A stretch of DNA of 32,753 bases, taken from positions 1-32,753 of the forward strand of contig CAYSCS010000078.1 in the NCBI GenBank assembly GCA_964429695.1, given 5' to 3'. Of the stretch, positions 8,510-16,959 are shown one piece after another. The stretch is from CAYSCS01 sp964429695 (GTDB lineage Bacteria > Acidobacteriota > Aminicenantia > Aminicenantales > Aminicenantaceae). Under the pieces are notes generated by a model that worked only from the letters and a program-made list of their open reading frames with translations, was not told the origin of the DNA and searched no databases. Each line of letters starts with the position of its first letter. Position 1 is the stretch's first letter. A program made the position numbers and the translations under genes.

Positions 8510-10201
8510 CTAAAGATTAATCTGAGATTCACCTTTCCTTATAAAAAGAAGATTTCTAACTCTTCCTGCATCGAGAGTGAAGCCGGAGATTTTTTTTGCT
8601 TCATCCCGGATAAATTTGACCACAATCATTCCCGGCAGGTTGAATCTGTCCTCAACGGTCGCCTGAAGGGGAAAGCGTGGTGCATTTTTGTGGGTAAAAA
8701 ATAGTTTTTTGTCTTTAATTTTAAGCTTGAATTCTACCTCTAGCTCATCGCTCCAGTATTCGCCCTCATATTCTCTAAGTTTCTCGAGGGAAAGCTTTAA
8801 GGGTTCAAATGCTTCATAAATTTCCTCTTCCTCTCCCTCTATCGAAAGATGCATGAAGGCTGGCTTTTCTCCTTTTTCATCTTCAAATTTTACCCTCACT
8901 TCTACAGGAGCTTTCTCCACTTCAAATTCTCTTTCGCTCAAGGCCCTGAGAGCATATTTTTCTCCAAAGAGTGAGAGATACAGGTTGCTATCTTCGATGC
9001 TAATTCTGTGCATTACTCCGATTTTTTTATTTATGTAGAAACCCGTAAATTTTTTAAGTTTCTCTGGAGGATGTTTAAAGAATTCTTCCTTAGCCTTGAG
9101 CTCAGCTCTTTCTTTGTTGAACTCGTCGGCAAGGTAAATATCGGCAACAAGATAGGCAAGTTTTGAAGGGTTGAATGAGCTTAGATTGGAGAGAATGATT
9201 ACCGAGAATCTTTGTTCTGGGAAGCGAAGGAGCATCGATCGATAGCCTCCGAGTGCTCCACCGTGGGACACGGTTTTTAGTCCTCGGTATTCTCCTCTAA
9301 CTAGACCAAAAGCATAATCGATTTCCCTTCCGCTCTGGAGCCTTCCTCGAGTGTTTATCATTTCGATTACCTCCTTTCCTCCAACCTGGCAGTGGTAAAA
9401 ATTCTGGTCCCAGAGAAAGAGGTCTTCGACCGTGGTGAAAAGCCCGCCTGAGCCGACGCAGTCAAAGGTGGTGATGAAATTTTTATATCCACCCGGAGCT
9501 TGGGGGAAATAGCCTGAAGCCCTGTTTTTGACAATCATCGTGAAGTCATCGTGGAAATGAGAATTTTTCATGTTCAAGGGCTTGAAGATTTTTTCCTCGG
9601 TGAATTGACGAAGGGACTTTCCGCTTACCTTCTTTATTATCTGCCCCAGCAAGAAATAGCCCGAGTTGCTGTAGAGATATTCTTTTCCAGGTGGAAAATT
9701 GAGCTCTTTCTGACGGGCGATAAGTTCAAGCACATCTTGTTCATGATAAGAGCCAAATTCAATCCCAGCTATTTCTTCCAGAGTGAGATAATCCCTTAAT
9801 CCGCTTGTATGGTGGATTAGATGGCGGATGGTGATTGGTTTCCCGTAATCAGGAATTTCAGGAAGGTATTTCTGGATTTCGTCATCAAGCGATACTTTCC
9901 CTTCTTTTACTAGAAGAGCGATTGAAAAGGCAACAAATTGTTTAGAAACAGAGCCCACATAAAAAACTGATTGTGGAGTTATCGGTACTTCAAGCTCGAG
10001 GTTTGCCATCCCATACCCTTTTTCATAAATTATTTTTCCATCCTTTATAATAGCAAGGGCACAACCGGGAGATTGTTTGTTGTCCCATTCTTTAAAGAGC
10101 GAATCGATCCGGTTTACTTTCTCCTCAGAAGCGCCAATTCTGATTAAGACAATGAAAAGAAGCATCAAAGAGGCTATTAATTTTAAGGATGTTTTTTTCA
10201 T
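8510..10201 (-). CDS. Exported class C beta-lactamase-like serine hydrolase
   Basis: Serine hydrolase of the beta-lactamase/D-aminopeptidase/esterase superfamily, 563 residues, with a cleavable signal peptide (1 to about 24, ending RIGAS). Catalytic motifs are intact: SVSK (84-87, nucleophile Ser84 and Lys87), YSN (177-179) and HGG (313-315). Between them, HLIHHTSGLRDY and GSGGLFTTVEDLFLWDQ are typical of the family. After the catalytic domain (to about 350) comes a beta-rich tail of about 200 residues, as found in many environmental family members whose role is peptide or ester hydrolysis rather than antibiotic resistance. A ribosome binding site (AGGAGGAAGAGG) lies immediately upstream. Monocistronic. 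Confidence 0.93.
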   Translation of the reverse strand: MKKTSLKLIASLMLLFIVLIRIGASEEKVNRIDSLFKEWDNKQSPGCALAIIKDGKIIYEKGYGMANLELEVPITPQSVFYVGSVSKQFVAFSIALLVKEGKVSLDDEIQKYLPEIPDYGKPITIRHLIHHTSGLRDYLTLEEIAGIEFGSYHEQDVLELIARQKELNFPPGKEYLYSNSGYFLLGQIIKKVSGKSLRQFTEEKIFKPLNMKNSHFHDDFTMIVKNRASGYFPQAPGGYKNFITTFDCVGSGGLFTTVEDLFLWDQNFYHCQVGGKEVIEMINTRGRLQSGREIDYAFGLVRGEYRGLKTVSHGGALGGYRSMLLRFPEQRFSVIILSNLSSFNPSKLAYLVADIYLADEFNKERAELKAKEEFFKHPPEKLKKFTGFYINKKIGVMHRISIEDSNLYLSLFGEKYALRALSEREFEVEKAPVEVRVKFEDEKGEKPAFMHLSIEGEEEEIYEAFEPLKLSLEKLREYEGEYWSDELEVEFKLKIKDKKLFFTHKNAPRFPLQATVEDRFNLPGMIVVKFIRDEAKKISGFTLDAGRVRNLLFIRKGESQINL

Positions 10202-10583
10202 CCTCTTCCTCCTTATTTCAGAATTTTACATCCTTAATTTAAATTATTAAATTATCTTTCTTATGTTAGCAAAAGAAAAGAAGCCTAAGATAAATCTTTT
10301 TTCTTCTTTTGTCCTTGCGGAATGGAACAAGCGGAAACATATTTTCTTCTTTGCTTCGACATTTATTCCTTAAAACCTTGAAAATTTATCTTTTTTTTAA
10401 AAAAATGGAAGAGGGCTCATTTTTTTTCAATTTGTGGGTCTTAATCTAAGAGAGACTTATCTCTTCCTCGATTTTCTTTCCCCAAGAAGGAAGCCTCTAT
10501 TCAATTTTTAGGTTCCTCTAAGCTTTAGGGATAATCTATTAAATAAGAAGCGGTTCTTCAGGCTTTTTAGTAGGAAAATGGAG
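10202..10583. other. Upstream region of the beta-lactamase-like gene
   Basis: About 380 bases between the serine hydrolase start and the insertion-sequence remnant. The AT-rich stretch 10225-10262 is a likely promoter area for the minus-strand gene. No coding frame or strong hairpin was seen. Confidence 0.45.
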
Positions 10584-11100
10584 TCATCTATTTTTTATTT
10601 TGGTTCTTCCCAATAATGAGTACCTGGATAAGTGGAGATTATAGATTTTGAGCTTAAAATACTCCACTTCTCTGTGACCATAAGCCTTTCTCTTCATGAC
10701 TTTGATCTTGTTATTAATCCCTTCGACCATTGCTTTGGAGAGGGGATAGGGAAAATAATTCAGGATGCCATCGGCATGTCTCTGAAAAAGAGTGTCAAAC
10801 TTCATAAGCTTCCTAATCCCAGATTCAGCGCCTTTCTACTTCAAGCGATGAAAAACCTCTCGGCCTCTTCTCTAGATTCGAATCCCCAGAGTCTGCGGAG
10901 TTCTTCTTTAAGCACATAAGCTATGAAGAAGAGATTCCTGTTAATCTGCAGAAGCTACTTCCTCCTTTCGCAAATCCTCAAACCCTCTCCTGTGGCCTTC
11001 CTCAAAGAAGAAACGTCTCAATTTGACCCCTACAGACACTCTTTTCCTTTCTATGGGGAGAGTGTGAAGTGCTCTCCCCCTAAAACCCTTGGGGATGAGT
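10584..11100 (-). pseudogene. ISL3-family transposase pseudogene, internally deleted
   Basis: Reading the minus strand, 10950-11100 gives an N-terminal-like piece (LPIERKRVSVGVKLRRFFF) resembling the segment before and into the zinc-binding arm of ISL3 transposases, with the expected cysteine replaced. Then 10806-10916 gives YVLKEELRRLWGF and AERFFIA, a TGA at 10841-10843 where the family has Trp, and SRKALNLGLGSL. After a frameshift near 10805 the C-terminal piece follows (73 residues, PLSKAMVEGINNKIKVMKRKAYGH), the conserved ISL3 C-terminal motif. The central catalytic DDE region is missing. The gene is dead by deletion, nonsense and frameshift. Confidence 0.85.
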
Positions 11101-11327
11101 TGGGAAGAATGAAAGAACAACGGTTTGTTGAGCGAACTAGATGAGAATAAATGGGGCCTTCTTTGAGTTGAGTCTGAAGATGTTGGTAGTCTCTAATTCT
11201 AACAGCATGATACAGTATCGTTCGGTGGCTCTTGAGTTTGTCGCCTTTCTTGATTTTTTGGAATCAGGAGTGACCTATTCTGATACCCTCTTTATCTCAA
11301 CTCAGGTACTCATTATTGTGATGAACA
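10602..11327 (-). mobile_element. ISL3-type insertion sequence remnant with terminal inverted repeats
   Basis: The inverted repeats are 10602-10624 (begins GGTTCTTCCCAATAATGA) and 11305-11327 (begins GGTACTCATTATTG), complementary at 20 of 23 positions. The flanking octamers are TTTATTTT (10594-10601) and TTTATTTA (11328-11335), compatible with the 8-bp duplications ISL3 elements make, though such AT-rich octamers match easily by chance. At 726 bp it is about half the length of an intact element, in agreement with the deletion inside the transposase. It cannot move by itself but could be moved by a related transposase. Confidence 0.82.
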
Positions 11328-11478
11328 TTTATTTATTTTCCTTAAGCTATTTATATTTTCATTGAATTTGTTTGCTCACAAGAACTTTATTAACTTTTAT
11401 GAAGATTCATCTTAAGGGACCTCGGGGAGCTCGATGAATTTTTAAAGTTTTTCTCCCAATTTTTCATGATCATACGCT

Positions 11479-12744
11479 TTACCTAATCTTACAATTCGGT
11501 ATATCTTTAGCGTGTTTCTCAAGGAGGGGCTTTTCATCGAGGATTACAAAATCTGCGATTTTACCCTCTTCCACGGAGCCGATTGAATCCTCTGCCTCGA
11601 AGAGATCTGCTGCATTCCAGGTTGAGATTTTGAGCACATCGAGGAAAAGAATGCCTGTAGAGAAAAGAAGCTATAATTCTTCATGCAGGCTGTATCCAGG
11701 GGAGGAAAACGGCACCGGGGAATCTGCACCTGCAGCTATTTTCTCTCCTTTTTGAAGAAATCAAGAAACCATTTTTTTCTTCCTCTCAAAATTTTGTTAA
11801 AAATTTTCATAATCTTTTTCCACCCAGTGTTCTCCAATTCCGGGGTTCAAACTGTATTTTTTGAAGAAAACAGGTATCTTTTCCCAGATTGGGGTTAGTT
11901 CTTTTTCTCTTAAGGAAGGTTTAATTACTCTCTTAGATATGAGGGTTGAGGTCACAAAAACATTTTTCTCGATGAGAAAATTCATCACTTTTTCTGCCTT
12001 ATACTCATCTATATTTTTCCAGATGACGAATTGCCAGGAGCGAAACCTCTGGGAAATATCATCATCGTCATAATCGAGGGGGAGATTGAGAGGTTCTTTT
12101 AAATACACTTCAGGAATTCCAATGCCGTGCTCAATACAGTGGATGCCAAGCTCAGCCGCCTTCAGGGCACCCACATTTCTTAAATGACCAATGACAGAGA
12201 TGCCTTTCTCCTTTGCCACTTCGAGGATGGCTTTTAAGTCTTCCTCCTTAATTTTGTTATACACCTTGATGTAGTTTACTCCCTGGGAAATTAATTTTGT
12301 TGCTAATTCTTTTGCATGCTCGGGTTTTTTTATCTTCCATGGGTCTTTTTTATCTTGCTCTTTGTGGAGACTTTCAAGAGGAGGGCTTCCCCAGTATATT
12401 CGGAATCCAGGCCTTTTCCCTTCTAAGACTTCATCTGCTATGAATTTAATTATGCTCAGGATATTCCCACAATCTTTTAGCGTGGTTACTCCATATAATA
12501 AGAAAAACTTTAGGACCCAAGGCTCGATGTGGAGATGCGCGTCGATTAGACCAAAAATTATATATTTTCCCCTACAATCTAAACCTCTCCTTTTAGCCTC
12601 AATCTCAAGATCAAGTTTTTTGACTCTAATTATCCTCTCACCTTCGACAATAAATAGGGAATCGCTCAGGAGTTTACCGCTTGAAGAAAAGATGAGTGTT
12701 TCTCCTATGAAACACCTTCTCGGGAGGTCATTTTTAGAGCTTGT
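11479..12744 (-). pseudogene. Amidohydrolase (imidazolonepropionase-like) pseudogene
   Basis: Open from 12744 to 11797 in one frame with no start codon until a GTG at 12262-12264, deep inside the domain. That frame has SLFIVEGERII, LIDAHLHIEP (HxH metal motif), VISVIGHLR-like VIGHLRNVG and CIEHGIGI. It ends early at 11797. Shifting frame near 11800-11815 continues the protein: RGRKKWFLDFFKKEKIAAG, ADSPVPFSSPGYSLHEEL, then an in-frame TAG at 11671-11673, then LFSTGILFLDV, STWNAADLF, IGSVEEGKIADFVIL and a normal end at 11479. All metal ligands are still recognisable, so the decay is recent. The export signal and start at the N-terminus are also missing. It lies about 150 bp from the insertion-sequence remnant. 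The frameshift is near homopolymer runs, so a sequencing error at that one point cannot be excluded. Confidence 0.85.
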
Positions 12745-13091
12745 CTAGGCTTTTGAGGGAGAAGACTTGAAGGTTGAAAACAATAAGGAGAAGGAAGGAA
12801 TGAGGAAGGCTTGGAAGAGTGAACCTCATTTTCCTTCTATCCTAGGGAGAAAGATGGGGGCAAAGAGAACATGAAAAATAAAATCTAATCAAAATGCCTA
12901 TCTTCGGGCTAGAAAAGGTGAAAGGAGAGACCTTTTCAAAGAGGAGATTTATTTTCCTCTTTTGACATTCTTCTCGAACAGTGGTTTATTAATAAGCTAT
13001 GTCTTTTAGATGGATAAATTCATCTTTTCTCATTGGTTTTAGACTGGAGTGGGGAATTATTGGAAATAATCAAAATAATTAGAGGATTAAG
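12745..13091. other. Intergenic region upstream of the tRNA deacylase gene
   Basis: About 350 bases, divergent between the amidohydrolase pseudogene and the PrdX-like gene. No open frame of note and no hairpin. GATTAAG directly before 13092 is a poor ribosome binding site. Confidence 0.45.
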
Positions 13092-13589
13092 ATGGTAAAG
13101 GAAGAGAAGGAGAAAAAAGTCTTAGAGACGCTTGAGGCGCTGGGTATAAATTATGTTCGTCATGAGCACCCCCCTGTTTACACCGTGGAGGAGGCAGAGA
13201 AATACTGGGAAAATATCAAGGGAATGCATTGTAAAAACCTTTTTCTTCGCAACAAGAAAGGAAACCGCCATTATCTCCTCATCCTGGAAAGCAAGAAGAA
13301 GGTAGACCTTCGATCTTTAACGGTAAAGCTGGGTGAGGATAGACTGAGCTTTGCTTCGTCTGAGAGACTGAGGGAACACCTTGGTCTTGAGGCGGGGGCG
13401 GTTTCTCCCTTTGGCTTGATAAATGACATGAAGAAGGAGGTTAAGGTTCTTATTGACCACGACCTCAAGAATGCAGAGTGGGTCAACTTTCATCCCAACG
13501 TTAACACTTCTACCGTAGGTATATCCTTCAATGATTTCGAAAGATTCTTGAGATTCTGCGGGAACAGGATTCGTTATCTTTCCTTATGA
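13092..13589 (+). CDS. PrdX/YbaK-type aminoacyl-tRNA deacylase
   Basis: Free-standing editing domain that hydrolyses mischarged tRNA (typically Ala-tRNA(Pro) or related) in the cytoplasm, 165 residues. It has HEHPPVYTVEEAE (24-36), CKNLFLRNKKG (47-57) with the conserved Lys48 of the YbaK fold, ASSERLREHLGLEAGAVSP with the conserved G-x-x-x-G-x-V-S-P block (about 98-106), FGLIND, and a C-terminal NTSTVGISFNDFERFLR. This C-terminal signature is closer to PrdX/ProX than to short YbaK. Residual uncertainty is the exact tRNA substrate. The next gene begins 23 nt downstream on the same strand. Confidence 0.9.
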   Translation: MVKEEKEKKVLETLEALGINYVRHEHPPVYTVEEAEKYWENIKGMHCKNLFLRNKKGNRHYLLILESKKKVDLRSLTVKLGEDRLSFASSERLREHLGLEAGAVSPFGLINDMKKEVKVLIDHDLKNAEWVNFHPNVNTSTVGISFNDFERFLRFCGNRIRYLSL

Positions 13590-13612
13590 TTATATGATTA
13601 ATTGATATTTAC

Positions 13613-14668
13613 ATGAAAGACATATCTATCGAACCTTTTCGAGGAGATGTGGAAAACCTAGAAAGGATGGCCTTATCCTCTTGGAGAGATGAATATAAGC
13701 TTTCCTCTTTTCCCAACCTTTATCGGCCTTTGTATCTGAAGTTTCTTTTCGAACGCATTCCGGATAGGAGACATCTCATTGCAGCCTATCGAGGAGATGA
13801 AATTCTCTGTTTTTTTGCTAACCTCCCGCGGAAGTTTCATTTCCAAGGGAAAATCTACCGAGCGGTCTTGAGCTGTCTTCTAGTCACGGGGAAAGAAATG
13901 CTCAGGCGGGGGCTTGCGACTTCGGTGATTGAAGAGGCGTTGAGGATAAATAAAGAATTAAAATATGATTTTGCCCTCCTCTACCTTGAGAAAGGACACC
14001 GTTCGACCCTCTTCATAAAGAAACTTAAAGAGATGGGTCATCCTCTCGAATGGGTTAAAAAAATGTGTGTGGTGGGGAGAATCCTCGATTTTAAGCGAGT
14101 CTCTACCTCTGAAAATCTCAAAACTTGGGAAAAGATGGCTCTTCAACTCATAGGAGCACATCGTCAGCCCGAGCTTAAGCATGGAGTACCTGTTCGTGAA
14201 TATTCCCTCGAGGACCTTGATTCTTGTCTTTCCCTTTTGAATGAGTATCAGCACAAGGTAAGACTTTCGCTTTTTTGGGAGAAGGAGGAGCTTGCCTGGG
14301 AGCTCTATTATCCCCACGTCTCCCAGACTCTGGTTTATGTTAAAGAAAAAAAAGTAGAAGGCTTGATAAATTTTGTCTTCCATGAACATCATGGAAAGAG
14401 TGTGGAAAAGTGGGCATGGGTGAATCATGTGGCTTATCCTTCCCTCAGCAGAAGGGAAAGGCTTGATTTCGTCAAAGCTTTTCTGATTTACGTGCAAAGA
14501 GCAGGCTGTGTGGGTGTGATTGAATGGAGGAAGAAATACTATCCCCAAGAGCCATTCTATAGAGCCGGGTTTTTCCCTTATTTCAGGTGTGTCAACCTTT
14601 ACTCCTGGACATTTAATCCCCAGATATCTCTCCGTCGCATTCCTGATGTTTATGAGGTCCAGATCTAA
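13613..14668 (+). CDS. GNAT-family N-acetyltransferase, probably tandem GNAT
   Basis: 351 residues. The N-terminal half (about 1-160) is a GNAT fold: SWRDEY near the start, IAAYRGDEILCFFANLP as beta strands 2-3, AVLSCLLVTGKEMLRRGLAT (84-103) with the acetyl-CoA pyrophosphate-binding loop RRGLAT, and YDFALLYLEKGH as the following strand. The second half (about 190-340; EYSLEDLDSCLSLLNEYQ, VYVKEKKVEGLINFVF) looks like a second GNAT-like fold without a clear pyrophosphate loop, as in tandem GNAT proteins. The substrate is unknown. It is in probable operon with the deacylase upstream (23 nt). No clear Shine-Dalgarno precedes the ATG, which suggests coupling. The next gene encodes a Sir2 deacylase. 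Confidence 0.85.
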   Translation: MKDISIEPFRGDVENLERMALSSWRDEYKLSSFPNLYRPLYLKFLFERIPDRRHLIAAYRGDEILCFFANLPRKFHFQGKIYRAVLSCLLVTGKEMLRRGLATSVIEEALRINKELKYDFALLYLEKGHRSTLFIKKLKEMGHPLEWVKKMCVVGRILDFKRVSTSENLKTWEKMALQLIGAHRQPELKHGVPVREYSLEDLDSCLSLLNEYQHKVRLSLFWEKEELAWELYYPHVSQTLVYVKEKKVEGLINFVFHEHHGKSVEKWAWVNHVAYPSLSRRERLDFVKAFLIYVQRAGCVGVIEWRKKYYPQEPFYRAGFFPYFRCVNLYSWTFNPQISLRRIPDVYEVQI

Positions 14669-14832
14669 ATTTTTTTATCGGAGCCAAAAAAATCCTTGCA
14701 AGATAAAGAGGGGAGATTTCTGGGAGATGGCTTTGATTTTCGTGGGGCAATTGTTATCATAAATGCGGTGCTGAGGAAAAAGAAAAAACTAAATAAAATT
14801 TTAAATTCTCTTAAAAATTTAAAGAGGTTGAG

Positions 14833-15582
14833 ATGGAGACTTTAGTAGAGATGGCAAGAGCCATAAAGGTTTCGAAATATCTGGTTGCTTTCACTGGGGC
14901 CGGCATATCCGCAGAAAGCGGAATAGCGACCTACAGAGGTGAAAAGGGGCTGTGGAATAAGTATGACCCGAATATATATGCAAACATTTCTTATTTTAAG
15001 CAGGACCCATCTTTTTACTGGAGCTTTTTTCGTGAAGTTCGTTTTCCCAACCTGAAAAAGGCCCGACCTAATCCCGGCCACTTTGCCCTCGCTGAGCTTG
15101 AAACACTGGCAAGCTTGAAGGCTGTGATAACTCAGAACATAGATGGTCTCCATCAGGAAGCTGGTTCTTCACGAGTGATTGAGCTTCATGGCACTGCTCG
15201 TGTGATTTACTGCATGAACTGTTCGAGACAGCACTCTCTAGAAGAGGTCTTTTCCATGCTTGAGACTTCAAATATCCCCCACTGCGTGGCTTGTGAAGGG
15301 AAGCTAAGGCCTGCAGTCGTTTTTTTTGGAGAGGACCTCGACCCTCAAATCCTCCACTCTGCTTACAAGGAAACCCTCAATTCTGACTTTTTTCTTGTGG
15401 TTGGGAGTTCGCTTGTAGTTTATCCTGCAGCAGACCTCCCCCTCCAAGCTAAAAGGAATGGGGCTAAACTTGCGATAGTAAACAAAGAGAGGACTCCTTT
15501 CGACCAAGAAGCAGATTTTGTGCTCAGCGGAGAGGCAGGAAAAATCTTGCCGAGGATGGTGGAGGTTCTTAAGAAGCTCTAA
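14833..15582 (+). CDS. Sir2-family NAD-dependent protein deacylase
   Basis: Removes acetyl or other acyl groups from protein lysines using NAD and producing nicotinamide and O-acyl-ADP-ribose. 249 residues with all sirtuin motifs: FTGAGISAESGIATYRG (20-36), TQNIDGLH (100-107), catalytic His119 in ELHG, zinc cysteines CMNC (127-130) and CVAC (151-154), PAVVFFGE (160-167), and VVGSSLVVYPAA (189-200). Length is usual for the bacterial CobB group. It follows the GNAT gene by 164 nt on the same strand. GAGGTTGAG before the ATG is a moderate ribosome binding site. The stop is only 12 nt from that of the convergent uroporphyrinogen decarboxylase-like gene. Confidence 0.95.
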   Translation: METLVEMARAIKVSKYLVAFTGAGISAESGIATYRGEKGLWNKYDPNIYANISYFKQDPSFYWSFFREVRFPNLKKARPNPGHFALAELETLASLKAVITQNIDGLHQEAGSSRVIELHGTARVIYCMNCSRQHSLEEVFSMLETSNIPHCVACEGKLRPAVVFFGEDLDPQILHSAYKETLNSDFFLVVGSSLVVYPAADLPLQAKRNGAKLAIVNKERTPFDQEADFVLSGEAGKILPRMVEVLKKL

Positions 15583-15594
15583 AAAATTAGAGAA

Positions 15595-16803
15595 TCAATA
15601 AACTCCGTATTCCCTGGCGGTGTTGAACATCGTCACCACATTCTCCACAGGGACTTCTGCTTGAATGTTATGGATGGGGCTGAAGATGAATCCCCCTCCA
15701 GGTGCCAGGTCATCAAGACGGTGTTTAACTTCATCGGCTACCTTTTCTGCAGAGGCGAAGGGGAGGATTGTCTGGCTTTCACAGCCAGCACCCCAGAAGG
15801 AGATGTCTTTTCCAAATTCTTTTTTGAGTTTTTTGGTCTCCATCCCCCGTGCTGAGACCTGAATCGGGTTCAAGACATCCACTCCCATTTCAATAAAATC
15901 AGGAATGAAAGGATAGATTGCACCATCAGAGTGATAGAGGATGAGTGCCTTTGTCCTCGATTTGACAAAGGAAAAGAGCCTGCTTTGGTAAGGCTTTATC
16001 AGTTTTCGGTAGAGCTTTGGGCTGAGCAGGGGGCGGTCCTGCATTCCAAGGTCATCCTCAAAATGGATGAGATGCACATATTGAGCTACGGTTCGAGCAT
16101 AATGCTCAAAACGCTGGATGTTTGCCTCAGTGACGCGCTCGAGGAGCGCTTCTGCAAATTTCTGGTTTTCAACAAGATCGACAAGAAATTGCTCCCATCC
16201 TCGGAGGGATTGACAGGCCTGAAAGATGTGTCCGCCAAAAAAACCAACGAGACAATAATCGGTGTTTTCGAGGAGTGTTTTAGCTTTTTCTGCAAGCTCT
16301 TCGTAGCTTTTATCAAGATAGGAAGGTCTGTCGTAGCATTCGATTTCTTGCCTGTATTTTTCTATTTCTTTAACACTTGTTGCCGAACGAAGAGGACTGT
16401 AGACAGAGTCAAAGTAGTAACCATCTTTAGGCATCCTGAGAGTCACAATCCCTTCTGAATTCATGATAACCTGAGACCCATTTTCCTCTTCTCGGGGACG
16501 AAACTTTTCAGGAAAAAGCACCAAAGAGCCATCTTTGAGTCTATCTTCTCTCCATTCTCTTGGTTCGTAGAAAAGCGGAGAAGTATCCACATCAAGCTTT
16601 TCCCGCACATCGTCATCTATGAGGGCTGTCTGCTGGTGGATATCCAAAACCCGTGTGATGTTTTTTCCAAGCTCGAGCCTTTCTCTAAGAGCCTGGTAAC
16701 TCAGAGCGGAAATCGAGCTGTCGACAGTTCCACCGAAATCTATGGGGACTCTATCCGGTTCTTGATGATTGAGGGCTGTTAATACTCTTTCTCTGTGGTT
16801 CAT
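15595..16803 (-). CDS. Uroporphyrinogen decarboxylase family (MtaA/CmuA-like) protein
   Basis: 402 residues with the URO-D TIM-barrel pattern common in anaerobes: MNHRERVLTALNHQEPDRVPIDFGGT at the N-terminus, HFEDDLGMQ around 250, LYHSDGAIYPFIPDFIEMG, DVLNPIQVSARGM, and FIFSPIHNIQAEVPVENV near the end. The N-terminus lacks the porphyrin-binding consensus of true HemE, and no other haem gene is nearby. A corrinoid or methyl transfer role, as in MtaA/CmuA relatives, is more likely than haem synthesis, but the substrate is not deducible. AAAGGAGG lies just upstream of the ATG. The thymidylate synthase gene lies upstream on the same strand, 157 nt away. Confidence 0.88.
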   Translation of the reverse strand: MNHRERVLTALNHQEPDRVPIDFGGTVDSSISALSYQALRERLELGKNITRVLDIHQQTALIDDDVREKLDVDTSPLFYEPREWREDRLKDGSLVLFPEKFRPREEENGSQVIMNSEGIVTLRMPKDGYYFDSVYSPLRSATSVKEIEKYRQEIECYDRPSYLDKSYEELAEKAKTLLENTDYCLVGFFGGHIFQACQSLRGWEQFLVDLVENQKFAEALLERVTEANIQRFEHYARTVAQYVHLIHFEDDLGMQDRPLLSPKLYRKLIKPYQSRLFSFVKSRTKALILYHSDGAIYPFIPDFIEMGVDVLNPIQVSARGMETKKLKKEFGKDISFWGAGCESQTILPFASAEKVADEVKHRLDDLAPGGGFIFSPIHNIQAEVPVENVVTMFNTAREYGVY

Positions 16804-16959
16804 CGAATCCTCCTTTAAATGAGGATAGCGTTTTGTGGCTAAGCTGAGGCACTCTTCAGATTCGCTAGGATTAGTTATGTCCTGGCATTAGAAATTACCT
16901 TTCTCTCAAATGACTCTATTAAGGGGATAGAATTTTTTCCTTTAAAAACTGGATGAGAA

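Noticed and set aside
8510..10201. Antibiotic-resistance beta-lactamase
   Set aside because: Motifs fit the broad serine-hydrolase superfamily; the long beta-rich tail and context suggest a peptidase or esterase.
10870..10890. A tRNA T-arm-like sequence (GATTCGAATCCCC)
   Set aside because: It lies inside the transposase pseudogene, codes for WGFES there, and has no surrounding cloverleaf or CCA end.
11141..11365. A 74-codon plus-strand frame
   Set aside because: It overlaps the right end of the insertion-sequence remnant and runs through its inverted repeat.
15595..16803. Naming this gene hemE
   Set aside because: It belongs to the URO-D superfamily, but the porphyrin-type N-terminal consensus is absent and no haem genes are nearby.
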